Made by a program: the position numbers and the translations under genes. DNA of 64,000 nt, from contig NZ_BOMZ01000018.1 in the NCBI RefSeq assembly GCF_016862455.1, forward strand, positions 62,001-126,000, written 5' to 3'. Source of the stretch: Actinoplanes utahensis (lineage in GTDB: Bacteria; Actinomycetota; Actinomycetes; Mycobacteriales; Micromonosporaceae). Positions 19,295 to 26,761 of the stretch are shown in pieces; the first letter of the stretch is position 1, and each line of letters begins with the position of its first letter. Under the pieces are notes generated by a model. The model was given only the letters and a program-made list of their open reading frames with translations. It was not told the origin of the DNA and did no database searches.

Positions 19295-20140
19295 TCAGGC
19301 CATGAAAACGTGCCGGCGGGCGGCGGTCGCCTCGAACTCCTCGAGACGGCGCTGCACCGGCTCCGGGGCCGCGTCACACATCGCCTGCAGCAGCACCATG
19401 GCCATCGCCATCGGGCCGGTGTGCAGGTCGAAGACGAGTTGCGTGCCGACCGCGGCGGGCAGCACCACGTCGGCGTGCTCGGCCACCGGGCTGACCGCCG
19501 AGTCGGTGATCGCGACCACCGAGAGCCCGGCCGCCTTCGCCTCGCGGACGGCCTCCACCGACTCACGCGGGTAACGGGGGAGCACGATGGCCAGCATCGC
19601 ACCGGCGCCGTCCGCATGGGCCTGATCGAGCCGGTCCAGCAGGCTCGTGCCACCGCCGTCGAGCACCCGCACACCCGGGAACACCTTCGCGGCGAAATAG
19701 CCGAAGTACGCCGCGAGCGGTGCGGCGGCGCGCAGGCCCAGGACGGGCAGGGGGCGGCTGTCGATCAGCAGGGCGGCCGCACGGCGTACGTCATCGAGAT
19801 CGTGAAGTTGCTCCGCGACCCGCCGCAGGTGCTCCGTCTCACCGTGCACCGCGCTCTGCATCGCGTTCTGCTCGGCCGGCTCGGCCGGCTCGCCGGTGGT
19901 GAGCGCCCGCAGCTCCCGCCGCAGCGCCGGATATCCGGAATGGCCCAGCGCCATCGCGAACCGGGTCACCGACGGCTGGCTGACCCCGGCCAGCTCGGCC
20001 ACCTCGGCGGCGGACAGATAGGCCGCCTTCGCCGCGTGCTCCACCAGGCTGTGCGCGATCCGCCGCTGGGTGGGGGTGAGGCGCGCGCCCTGGAACAGAT
20101 CCAGCACCCGCCCGGCCGTCCTGACCGCATCGTCATTCAC
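19295..20140 (-). CDS. RpiR/MurR-type regulator, probable hut repressor
   Basis: A 281-aa regulator. An N-terminal HTH_6 domain (about 1-80, with AEVAGVSQPSVTRFAMALGHSGYPALRREL as recognition region) is joined to a C-terminal SIS domain (about 120-260). The SIS domain normally binds phosphosugars. As first gene of the hut operon, 12 bp before hutU, it probably controls these genes; hut regulation by an RpiR protein would need an effector such as urocanate. Palindromes lie just upstream of its start. Confidence 0.8.
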   Translation of the reverse strand: MNDDAVRTAGRVLDLFQGARLTPTQRRIAHSLVEHAAKAAYLSAAEVAELAGVSQPSVTRFAMALGHSGYPALRRELRALTTGEPAEPAEQNAMQSAVHGETEHLRRVAEQLHDLDDVRRAAALLIDSRPLPVLGLRAAAPLAAYFGYFAAKVFPGVRVLDGGGTSLLDRLDQAHADGAGAMLAIVLPRYPRESVEAVREAKAAGLSVVAITDSAVSPVAEHADVVLPAAVGTQLVFDLHTGPMAMAMVLLQAMCDAAPEPVQRRLEEFEATAARRHVFMA

Positions 20141-20149
20141 GCGGGCAGC

Positions 20150-20173
20150 TTATGCATAAAATCTTTCAGAAAG
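20150..20173 (-). promoter_or_regulatory. Candidate hut operator/promoter palindromes
   Basis: Two perfect inverted repeats, TTATGCATAA (20150-20159) and CTTTCAGAAAG (20163-20173), lie 9 bp upstream of the regulator start in the only AT-rich patch nearby. Confidence 0.45.
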
Positions 20174-20214
20174 CCAGAAGTCATGTACGACAACGCCGTG
20201 CCGGGCGCCAACGA

Positions 20215-20252
20215 AACGGGCCGGACCCCCTGTCCAGGGGATCCGGCCCGTT
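20215..20252 (-). terminator. Terminator after the TM2 gene
   Basis: An 11-bp stem AACGGGCCGGA/TCCGGCCCGTT extended by CCCC/GGGG. Confidence 0.8.
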
Positions 20253-20266
20253 CCGGGCTGATCGTG

Positions 20267-20497
20267 TCAGACCGCGGCACCCGCCAGGCGCGCGTTCGCC
20301 TCAGCGACCTGCTTCGGCAGCGTGAAGAGGTCGATCAGCAGACCGATACCCAGGAAGCCCAGGGTGAAGATGTACGCGATACCGAGGCCGGTCTTGCCCA
20401 GGTAGAACTTGTGCACACCGATCCCGCCGAAGAAGAACCAGAGCACGTACGCGAGACCGACCTGCTTGACCGGTGCGCCAACGACCTGCTGAGTCAT
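20267..20497 (-). CDS. TM2 domain protein
   Basis: A 76-aa membrane protein with the TM2 pattern: AYVLWFFFGGIGVHKFYLGKTG, then a second helix (IAYIFTLGFLGIGLLIDLF). The frame continues upstream to 20686, but the ATG at 20497 follows GGGAG at proper spacing. The function of TM2 proteins is poorly known. Monocistronic, with its own terminator. Confidence 0.85.
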   Translation of the reverse strand: MTQQVVGAPVKQVGLAYVLWFFFGGIGVHKFYLGKTGLGIAYIFTLGFLGIGLLIDLFTLPKQVAEANARLAGAAV

Positions 20498-20651
20498 CGA
20501 AGAAACTCCCGTAAAAAGGTACCGACGGCCCTGCCGGGCCGAGATCGACAAAGCTGAAGGGCGTGAGCGTAGTTGATCAAGAACGGGAGGGGTAGTCATG
20601 ATCACTGAACGGACGGCCAAATCGGGATAGCCGTTATGGCAGTCTGAGGAC

Positions 20652-21461
20652 ATGCGGATCTCGGCGCTCCACACGTACCCCGTCAAGGGATGCCACCGCC
20701 TCGATCACCACGAAGCCCGGGTCGAGCCGTGGGGCCTCGCCGGCGACCGCCGCTGGATGATCGTCGACCCCGACGGCGTCGGCATCACCCAGCGCGACAC
20801 GCCCCGCCTCACCCAGCTCGCCGCCCGCCCACGCCCCGGCGGCCTCACCCTCGGCGCCGGCGGCCTCGCCGACCTGGACATCGCCGAACCCACCGACGGC
20901 GCCAAGATCCAGGTGCGGGTGTTCCGCAACAAGGAACCCGTCCCCGCCCGCCTCGCCGACACCGAGTGGATCTCCGCCTTCCTCGGCCACGAAGCCCGCC
21001 TCGTCTGGCAGGCCGACCCCACCGCCCGCACCGTCCACGACCACGCCCAACCCGGCGACCGGGTCAGCCTCGCCGACGGCTACCCCGTCCTCCTCGCCAA
21101 CACCGCCTCCCTCGACGCCGTCAACGACTGGCTCGCCGAGGCCGGTGACCAACCCGTCCCCATGCACCGCTTCCGGCCCAACCTCGTCGTCGACGGCGCA
21201 CCCGCCTGGGCCGAGGACCACTGGATCGGCCGCACCCTGCACATCGGCGAGACCACCTTCCGTGTCGCCAAAGCCTGCGCACGCTGCCGGGTCACCACCA
21301 TCGACCAGGAGACCGGCGAAACCGGCCGGCAGCCGCTGCACGTCCTCGGCCGGCACCGCCGCGTCGGCCAAGGACTGCTGTTCGCCGTCAACCTCATCCC
21401 CGACCTGCCCGCCGGCCACACCACCACGATCCGCGTCGGCGACCCGGTCACCCCCGACTGA
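20652..21461 (+). CDS. MOSC domain protein (MOSC N-terminal plus MOSC)
   Basis: A 269-aa protein with the beta-barrel N-terminal domain (LHTYPVKGC, PWGLAGDRRWMIVDPDG) and a MOSC domain (residues about 150-265). The domain has MHRFRPNLVVDG and AKACARCRVTTIDQETGE, in which the conserved Cys would bind the molybdenum cofactor sulfur. It belongs with the mARC/YcbX-like reductase or sulfuration partners; no ferredoxin domain is attached. No Moco genes are nearby. Confidence 0.85.
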   Translation: MRISALHTYPVKGCHRLDHHEARVEPWGLAGDRRWMIVDPDGVGITQRDTPRLTQLAARPRPGGLTLGAGGLADLDIAEPTDGAKIQVRVFRNKEPVPARLADTEWISAFLGHEARLVWQADPTARTVHDHAQPGDRVSLADGYPVLLANTASLDAVNDWLAEAGDQPVPMHRFRPNLVVDGAPAWAEDHWIGRTLHIGETTFRVAKACARCRVTTIDQETGETGRQPLHVLGRHRRVGQGLLFAVNLIPDLPAGHTTTIRVGDPVTPD

Positions 21462-21566
21462 TCACGGTCACCCGACTAGCCACGGCCGCTCCGGCTGATC
21501 GCGGTCACCCCGGTCGATCACGGTCACCCCCCGGTTGATCACGGTCACCACGACTGATCATGGGAG
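21459..21566 (+). repeat. Degenerate TGATCACGGTCACC repeats
   Basis: Four copies of the 14-mer core (21459, 21496, 21515, 21536) and a partial fifth follow the MOSC stop, with the first copy overlapping it. Confidence 0.8.
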
Positions 21567-21574
21567 CGCGATCA
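21561..21574. promoter_or_regulatory. CebR-like box upstream of the expansin
   Basis: TGGGAGCGCGATCA matches 11 of 14 positions of the actinobacterial CebR operator TGGGAGCGCTCCCA, 79 bp before the start. Confidence 0.4.
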
Positions 21575-21593
21575 CTCGAGCTGATGACCCTGC

Positions 21594-21615
21594 CTTAGGA
21601 GAGTCTTAGGAGAGT
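21594..21615 (+). repeat. Perfect 11-bp tandem duplication
   Basis: CTTAGGAGAGT occurs twice head to tail, 38 bp before the expansin start, inside the probable 5' untranslated region. Confidence 0.9.
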
Positions 21616-21652
21616 TGCCCCCGGCCCGCCACGGCGACCAGGATGCCAGGTC

Positions 21653-22627
21653 GTGAGTGCTCATCGACCGAAGTTCCCCGCCCGCTGGCTCGCTGCCGGC
21701 GGCGCCGCCGTCCTGGCCGGCATCCTCGGCGTCGCCATGCTCCTGCAGAACAGTGGATCCGCGTGCGCCGCGCCGCCGAGCACCACCGCCAAATCCGGCA
21801 AGGCCACCTTCTACGACCTGGCCGGCACCTCCGGCAACTGCTCCTTCGAGGTGCCCGCCGACGACCTGTACGTGGCCCTCGGCCCCACCGAATACTCCGC
21901 GGGCGCCTCCTGCGGGGCCTACCTCGACGTCACCGGCCCCAAAGGCAAGGTCCGCGTCAAGGTCTTCGACTCCTGCCCCGAATGCCCCGCCGGCCACATC
22001 GACCTGAGCCGCACCGCCTTCAAGAAGATCGGCGCCGAGATCGACGGCATCATCCCGATCAAATACAAGCTGGTCACCAACCCGGCCACCCCCGCCGGCA
22101 TCAGCGTGCGGATCAAGGAGGGCGCGTCCCGGTACTGGTTCGCCGCCCGCATCGACAACCACGCCAACCTGCTCAGCTCAGTGAAGGTCGCCAGCGGCGG
22201 CGGCAGCTTCAAGACCGCCCACCGCACCGACTTCAACTACTGGCTGATCGACGCCGGCGCCGGTTCCGGCCCCTTCAAAATCAAGATCACCGACGTGTAC
22301 GGCAACACCACCACCGTCTCCGGCATCACGATGTCCCCCGGAACCGTCCAGAAGACCGGCACCCGCATCACCGGCGGCTCCACCACCGCCACCACCACCG
22401 AGAAGACGAGCCCCCCGACCAAGGCCACCACCTCCGCCGCGACCAAGGCCAAGACCTCGGCCCCGGCCTCCCCGTCGGCGGCAGCTGCCGGCGCCAAGGC
22501 CGCTCCGCTCCTGGAATCCGCCTCCACTGCCCCTAGCGCCGTCGGGGCCGTTCCGACCGAAACCCCCGCCGACCAGCCCCTGGTCAATCTCGCCGCCGCC
22601 GACCAGCCGGCCAACGCCTCCTGCTGA
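21653..22627 (+). CDS. Secreted bacterial expansin (EXLX type)
   Basis: A 324-aa exported protein. A signal/anchor helix (about 11-32) is followed by an expansin D1 domain: KATFYDLAGTSGNCSF, CGAYLDVTGPKGKVRVKV and DSCPECPAGHIDLSRTAF. A D2 (CBM63-like) domain covers about 135-225. A Thr/Ala/Pro/Lys-rich tail of ~95 residues ends at a Cys. Expansins loosen cellulose networks without hydrolysis. The tail is unusual and may be a cell-wall spacer. GTG start. The CebR-like box, a tandem duplication upstream and cellulase genes elsewhere in the window suggest a cellulose-utilisation role. Confidence 0.85.
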   Translation: MSAHRPKFPARWLAAGGAAVLAGILGVAMLLQNSGSACAAPPSTTAKSGKATFYDLAGTSGNCSFEVPADDLYVALGPTEYSAGASCGAYLDVTGPKGKVRVKVFDSCPECPAGHIDLSRTAFKKIGAEIDGIIPIKYKLVTNPATPAGISVRIKEGASRYWFAARIDNHANLLSSVKVASGGGSFKTAHRTDFNYWLIDAGAGSGPFKIKITDVYGNTTTVSGITMSPGTVQKTGTRITGGSTTATTTEKTSPPTKATTSAATKAKTSAPASPSAAAAGAKAAPLLESASTAPSAVGAVPTETPADQPLVNLAAADQPANASC

Positions 22628-22633
22628 AGCAGC

Positions 22634-22676
22634 AACGGGTCGCCTCATCGGTCGATGACCGACGAGGCGACCCGTT
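22634..22676. terminator. Strong terminator after the expansin
   Basis: A 13-bp stem AACGGGTCGCCTC/GAGGCGACCCGTT with an inner TCGGTC/GACCGA stem, between the convergent expansin and tRNA. Confidence 0.85.
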
Positions 22677-22682
22677 CGTCTG

Positions 22683-22757
22683 TAGGGCCGGCGGGACTCG
22701 AACCCGCACTGTCACGGACCTAAACCGTGTGCCTGCTGCCAATTGGGCTACGGCCCC
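22683..22757 (-). tRNA. Atypical class I tRNA, anticodon UAG
   Basis: On the minus strand a full cloverleaf forms. The acceptor is GGGGCCG/CGGCCCT (G1-U72 wobble), the D arm carries AATTGGCAGCA, the anticodon stem is CACGG/CCGTG and the T arm is GCGGG-TTCGAGT-CCCGC. The seven-base loop TTTAGGT places TAG at 34-36, so it reads CUA codons (Leu). But the variable loop is only five bases (ACAGT), whereas tRNA-Leu has a long variable arm. The D loop resembles actinobacterial tRNA-Gln as I remember it. CCA is not encoded. Amino-acid identity is uncertain. Confidence 0.75.
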
Positions 22758-22956
22758 TCAGAGGCATAAATGTACACATCCTGTCGAGGTTCCTGTCGAG
22801 GCGGGAGCCGTCTTCCTGGCAGATTCCCGGTCGGGTGACACCTTCGTCGTTTGCTCCGCCGTCGGCCCGGCAGGCGAAGTACCGGTAACCGATTGCAGGA
22901 CGCGTGGAGTCGCCGGAATCAGTGATGTGTCCTTGTGGAGTGCCGCTGTCCGTCGA

Positions 22957-23826
22957 CTAGGCCTCCAGGGTGGCCGACTGGCTCTTCCGAAGAATAACCG
23001 CGACCGTGGTCGCCGAGATGGTGATGGGCCGTGACGGCCTGACGCGGAGGGATGCCGCCAATCTCCGTGTGCCCCACGTCGGATGCGCTTGCGCGAAAGC
23101 TATGACCTCGGCGCGGTCGGGGGCGGAGATCCGGCCCTGCCGGGGTGCAGGCGTGAGGGTGCCCCATGCCGCCAAGCGATGCGTCAGTGTGTTCACGTAG
23201 CTGTGATTGCAGCCGAGTGCGCGGGCGGCATCGGTGACGCTCAACCGGCTTTGCTGCACCTGGCGAACGATCTCGATCCTCGCCTCCTCGGTGAGCGCTT
23301 CGAGCTCATTCGGCGGATCGCCCTGTCCATTGGCTCGGGTGAGCGGGTCGTGCTGTTCTGCTCGACTGCGGCCAGCGAAGTTCGCTGTCTGGCTGTGACA
23401 GTTGGGGCAGAGAAGACGCAGATTGTCAGGTCGGTTGTCGAGGAAGTCGCCGTTGATGTGGTCGACATGCAGGACCAGCGGCCTGCCGTTGTAGATGGTT
23501 CCGCAACCGCACCATGCGCAGTGTTCGGGTACGCCGATGTTGGTAAGAGCCGTCCGTAACCGTTTCCCTGGGACTCGACGAGAGCCTTCCGGGAGTCGCT
23601 GCAGGCGCTCGCGTCTCGGCACGTTACGGAGGTTGTGGTCACCGAGGTTGTGGGCGGACCCGGTGAAGTGTGACGTGTCGATGCCGAGTTGCTTCAATCG
23701 TCGGCTGATATGTGAGTGTGAACCGCCGGCTGGACGCAGACCCAGCATGCGCAGCACCCCAGCGATGCTGGTGGAGTGGGTGGCTGCTGCGGCGAGCACG
23801 TCGGCTGTGTAATTCGCCCTTGGCAT
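22957..23826 (-). CDS. HNH endonuclease fused to a transposase-like HTH
   Basis: A 289-aa protein. The N-terminal part (SIAGVLRMLGLRPAGG...LKQLGIDTSHF) is typical of actinobacterial and phage HNH proteins. The zinc-finger HNH core spans about 101-150: Cys103/Cys106, HVDHINGD with Asp122-His123, Asn131 in DNRPDNL, and LCPNCHSQT with Cys140/Cys143 and His144. Residues about 185-285 add two helix-turn-helix units; the second (WGTRRLAASLRVRPSRPITI) resembles the HTH_21 part of IS3-type transposases/integrases. Codon use is less GC-biased than its neighbours. Next to an odd tRNA, it may be a mobile element's nuclease. Confidence 0.8.
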   Translation of the reverse strand: MPRANYTADVLAAAATHSTSIAGVLRMLGLRPAGGSHSHISRRLKQLGIDTSHFTGSAHNLGDHNLRNVPRRERLQRLPEGSRRVPGKRLRTALTNIGVPEHCAWCGCGTIYNGRPLVLHVDHINGDFLDNRPDNLRLLCPNCHSQTANFAGRSRAEQHDPLTRANGQGDPPNELEALTEEARIEIVRQVQQSRLSVTDAARALGCNHSYVNTLTHRLAAWGTLTPAPRQGRISAPDRAEVIAFAQAHPTWGTRRLAASLRVRPSRPITISATTVAVILRKSQSATLEA

Positions 23827-23900
23827 GCGAACAGCTTACACAAGCCAATAGTCTCGTGTCACTAGTCTTGCGTCATCTCTCTGAAGCCGCGTGAAAGGTG

Positions 23901-23946
23901 CACGGCGGCCGCCTTGTGGGTTGGCTACCACATGACGGCCGCCGTG
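23901..23946. terminator. Long hairpin downstream of bcp
   Basis: An 11-bp stem CACGGCGGCCG/CGGCCGCCGTG with an inner TGTGG/CCACA pairing, between bcp and the HNH gene. Confidence 0.6.
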
Positions 23947-24056
23947 AGTCCGGGTCGCATCTTGCCGGAAAGGAGCTGCGATTGCTCTCCCCATCGGCCG
24001 GGACGGCCCGGAGTTGTGGGTTTCCGCCGACCTTTCCAGTCAGCGGGATTCGCCGG

Positions 24057-24533
24057 TCAGTCCAGGCCGAGGTCGCGGCGGAGTTTGGCGACGTGGCCGG
24101 TGGCCTTGACGTTGTAGAGGGCGCGTTCGATCGCGCCGTTCTCGTCGATGACGAAGGTGGAGCGGATGACGCCGGTGACGGTCTTTCCGTACAGCTGCTT
24201 CTCGCCGAAGGCGCCGTAGGCGGTCAGGACGCTCTTGTCCTCGTCGCTGACCAGGGGGAACGTGATGGCGTCGTGTTCGCGGAACTTGGCCAGTTTGGCG
24301 GGTTTGTCGGGAGAGATGCCGACCACCTCGTAACCGGCGGCCTGGAGGGAGGCGAGCGAGTCGCGGAAGTCGCAGGCTTGTTTGGTGCAGCCGGGCGTCA
24401 TGGCGGCCGGGTACGCGTACAGCACGACCTTGCGCCCGCGCAGGTCCTTGAGGGAGAGGCTGTCGCCGGTGTCGGTCGGCAGGGTGAAGTCGGGCGCGGC
24501 GTCGCCGGCGCTGAGACGCACGTTGTCTGTCAT
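24057..24533 (-). CDS. bcp: Thiol peroxidase, Bcp/AhpC-TSA (PrxQ) family
   Basis: A 158-aa peroxiredoxin reducing peroxides with thioredoxin-type donors. YPAAMTPGCTKQACDFRD holds the peroxidatic Cys49 in the TPGCT motif and the resolving Cys54 five residues on, the PrxQ alpha2 arrangement. It lies 28 bp after the SpeD-like gene on the same strand, so the two may share a transcript. Confidence 0.93.
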   Translation of the reverse strand: MTDNVRLSAGDAAPDFTLPTDTGDSLSLKDLRGRKVVLYAYPAAMTPGCTKQACDFRDSLASLQAAGYEVVGISPDKPAKLAKFREHDAITFPLVSDEDKSVLTAYGAFGEKQLYGKTVTGVIRSTFVIDENGAIERALYNVKATGHVAKLRRDLGLD

Positions 24534-24561
24534 GTGACTGAGGTTAGTGCGGTGCGGTTGT

Positions 24562-24996
24562 TCAGGCGGCTCGCTGTCCGCTCCAGAGCGTTCGTGCGGC
24601 GGTGAGGTCGCGGGGCCATTCCTCGCCGCGGCGGGTGAGGGTGCGTTCGCTGATCTCGTAGTCGCCGACGAGGCGGTGGAATTCGGCGAGCACGTCGGCT
24701 TCGCGGAACGGTTTGCAGGAGAAGACGTTGACGAGGATCTCCCGCAGGTGGGGGTAGGTGTGGATGGCGGCGTGCGATTCGGCGAGGATGACGACGGCTG
24801 ATTTTCCGGCTTTCTCGGGTGGGCCGTCCTCGGTGGCGATGAGCGGGCCGGCGATGACGGTCATGCCGATCCGGCCGACCAGGTCGCGCATGAACCGGGT
24901 GAGGGTGGCGTCGTCGTCGAGGAGCCGGGTGTCGGCGATGTGTGAGAGCCGGAGCGTGAGCTCGTCCCCGTAATGGTCGCTTCCTTGCGAGGGCAT
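24562..24996 (-). CDS. S-adenosylmethionine decarboxylase-like proenzyme
   Basis: A 144-aa protein with the SpeD signature ILAESHAAIHTYPH (Glu73-Ser74-His75; the Ser becomes the pyruvoyl group after self-cleavage) and Cys94 in VNVFSCKPF, at the expected catalytic position. The product would be decarboxylated AdoMet for polyamine synthesis. No spermidine synthase gene is nearby, and speD-like genes with other decarboxylase activities (ornithine, arginine) are known, so substrate is open. Confidence 0.8.
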   Translation of the reverse strand: MPSQGSDHYGDELTLRLSHIADTRLLDDDATLTRFMRDLVGRIGMTVIAGPLIATEDGPPEKAGKSAVVILAESHAAIHTYPHLREILVNVFSCKPFREADVLAEFHRLVGDYEISERTLTRRGEEWPRDLTAARTLWSGQRAA

Positions 24997-25297
24997 CGTT
25001 CCTCCTCGAGCAATTGCGGTGACCGTACGTTAGCAATTCCTCGCACTGCGTGCCGTGCCAATTATCGACTTCTGTGGATTCCGTTTCGCGGATATTCCGT
25101 GGGCGGTCATCGCGCGCCCGGAAAGCCGTTCCGGAACGGAAACGACGGCATTGGCAACTGGTTCTGCGCACGGAGTACCAGCCTCGGGATAGCCGGGGAT
25201 CGCCCGTCTTGAGTACGCTCCCGGCGAGCGGTGACAGGCGAGAGCCGAGATGTGACAAGCGCGCCGGAACGCGGCGTCGAGAGTGGAGATCAGGGCG
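24997..25297. other. Gene-free interval, relatively AT-rich
   Basis: A 301-bp divergent gap between the SpeD-like gene and the Asp23 gene. I see no RNA gene, repeat or clear operator; it must hold both promoters. Confidence 0.5.
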
Positions 25298-25684
25298 ATG
25301 AGCGAGGCTACGGACGGCACCATCCCGGCGGGCACCACCCCGGCCGGCACCACGACCGTCTCCAGCGAGGTGGTCGAGAAGATCACCGTCGCCGCGGCGA
25401 AGGCCGTGCCGGGTGTCGCGGAGCTCGGCGGCGACGTGGCCCGCTTCTTCAACAGCGTCCTCGACCGGGTCGGCCTGGACAGCGTCGGCGACGCGAGCCG
25501 CGGGGTGTCGGCGAAGGTGTCCGGCTCCGACGTCACGGTGAATGTGGTGCTGGTCCTGGAGGCCGGCCGGGTCGTCGCCGAGGTGACCGCCGCGGTCCAG
25601 GCGAAGGTCATCGAGGCCCTGCAGGGTTACGGCTTGAACGTCCTGGCCGTCAACGTCGACGTCGACGACATCGCCGGAGTCTGA
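25298..25684 (+). CDS. Asp23/Gls24 family envelope stress protein
   Basis: A 128-aa protein whose core (VEKITVAAAKAVPGVAEL, GVSAKVSGSDVTVNVVLVL and VQAKVIEAL...YGLNVLAVNVDVDDI) is the Asp23 domain. An N-terminal Thr/Ala/Gly-rich segment precedes it. Asp23 proteins associate with membranes and respond to alkaline or envelope stress. The ATG at 25298 is chosen because the upstream Met lacks a ribosome site. No amaP partner is adjacent. Confidence 0.85.
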   Translation: MSEATDGTIPAGTTPAGTTTVSSEVVEKITVAAAKAVPGVAELGGDVARFFNSVLDRVGLDSVGDASRGVSAKVSGSDVTVNVVLVLEAGRVVAEVTAAVQAKVIEALQGYGLNVLAVNVDVDDIAGV

Positions 25685-25692
25685 CGCCGGGT

Positions 25693-25749
25693 CCGGCTGG
25701 TTCTCCGCGCTGTCTCGGCCGCGCGGAGACGGCGCGGAGAACCAGCCGG
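25693..25749. terminator. Bidirectional terminator, perfect 18-bp stem
   Basis: 25693-25710 pairs perfectly with 25732-25749, with an inner GTCTC/GAGAC stem, between convergent genes. Confidence 0.9.
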
Positions 25750-25762
25750 GGGTGACCGGAAG

Positions 25763-26761
25763 TCACGGCACCGGCTGAGCCGGCGCCGGTTCCGGGGCCG
25801 GGGTGGGGACGGCGGCGCGGAGCCGGAGCACGCCGGTGAGGGCGAGACCGGCGCCCGCGCCGATGGCGACGGCGACGGCGACGCGGGGGAACCATCCCGG
25901 GCCGGCCGACGGGACGACCGCGGCGAAGAAGACGTCGGCGCTGCCGAAACCGGCGAACGCGGCGAGCACGAAACCGGCGAGGGTCAGGAAGAACGGCGGC
26001 GGGCGGTACGCGGCCGCGCAGGCGAGCAGGCCCGCGACGATCGGGACGCCGGCCCATCCGCCGCCGTCCAGGACGGTCGTCACGACGTACCCCAGGGTGG
26101 TCAGGCCGCCGGCGACCGCGAGCGGGCCGGCGGACCGTGGCCACCGCGAGGCCAGGACGGTGACGGCGAGGCCCAGCAGAGCGGCGCCGGTCCACCAGGC
26201 CCAGGCGCGCGGCGGTGGCTCGTAGTCGAGGGTGCCCTGGATGTCGAAGGTCCGCACCTGGTCGCGCAGCGGCACGGCCCATTCGCGCAGCCGGTGCCGC
26301 TGGTCCGGGGCGGCGGCGGCCACGGGTGGCGGGCCGGCCTCGGTCCACAGGATGCGCTGGTCGTGCCAGCGGACGGTGGTGTCGCCGGAGATCCGGCGCC
26401 AGGACGGCGCCGAGGTGGGGTTCGCGGCGGGTGGGACGGGGGTCTCGCCGCCGAGGGTCTCGTTGACGTACGTGGCCGGCGAGTTCACGTTCTCGTAGGC
26501 GCCGTCCGGGCGCACCTCCAGGTACGGCTCACCGGAGTAGCCGAGGACCTCGATGGTGCGGCCGGTGGTGTTGCTGAGCTCGAGGCGGGCGCCGCCCTCG
26601 ACGACCCGGACGGTGAGGCCGTCCATCGGGCTGCTCAGCCCGGTGACGGTGATCCGGTAGTCGCTGACCGAGGCGGTGTCGCCGACGTGCGCGGACGCGG
26701 GGGTGGCCGGCACGAGAACCGTGCCGGCCACCGCGAGGGCCCAGAGGAGGAGCCGTCTCAC
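25763..26761 (-). CDS. Secreted-domain membrane protein of the thiol/copper module
   Basis: A 332-aa protein: a signal peptide (VRRLLLWALAVAGTVLVPATPASA), an extracellular domain starting at AHVGDTASVSDY (about 24-200, with GYSGEPYLEVRPDGAYENVNSPATY), then five or six membrane helices and a Pro/Ala tail. The GTG start overlaps the DsbA-like stop by 4 nt. The family is a conserved actinobacterial membrane protein with no assigned role. The N-terminal His after the signal peptide and the neighbouring CopC-CopD gene make a metal-related role possible, but that is inference. Confidence 0.7.
   Translation of the reverse strand: MRRLLLWALAVAGTVLVPATPASAHVGDTASVSDYRITVTGLSSPMDGLTVRVVEGGARLELSNTTGRTIEVLGYSGEPYLEVRPDGAYENVNSPATYVNETLGGETPVPPAANPTSAPSWRRISGDTTVRWHDQRILWTEAGPPPVAAAAPDQRHRLREWAVPLRDQVRTFDIQGTLDYEPPPRAWAWWTGAALLGLAVTVLASRWPRSAGPLAVAGGLTTLGYVVTTVLDGGGWAGVPIVAGLLACAAAYRPPPFFLTLAGFVLAAFAGFGSADVFFAAVVPSAGPGWFPRVAVAVAIGAGAGLALTGVLRLRAAVPTPAPEPAPAQPVP

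Noticed and set aside
17711..20557. A 948-residue plus-strand open frame across the hut genes
   Set aside because: It is antisense to hutU and its regulator, with repetitive Arg/Gly/Pro composition from the complement of biased codons, and no ribosome site.
21616..21652. c-di-AMP (ydaO) riboswitch before the expansin
   Set aside because: Such switches occur upstream of wall enzymes in actinobacteria, but I cannot find the conserved core elements here.
22683..22757. Ordinary tRNA-Leu(UAG)
   Set aside because: Variable loop of five bases; a long variable arm is expected for tRNA-Leu.
22683..23946. Integrative element with tRNA attachment site
   Set aside because: No integrase and no duplicated tRNA 3' end was found around the HNH gene; only the HNH gene itself suggests mobility.
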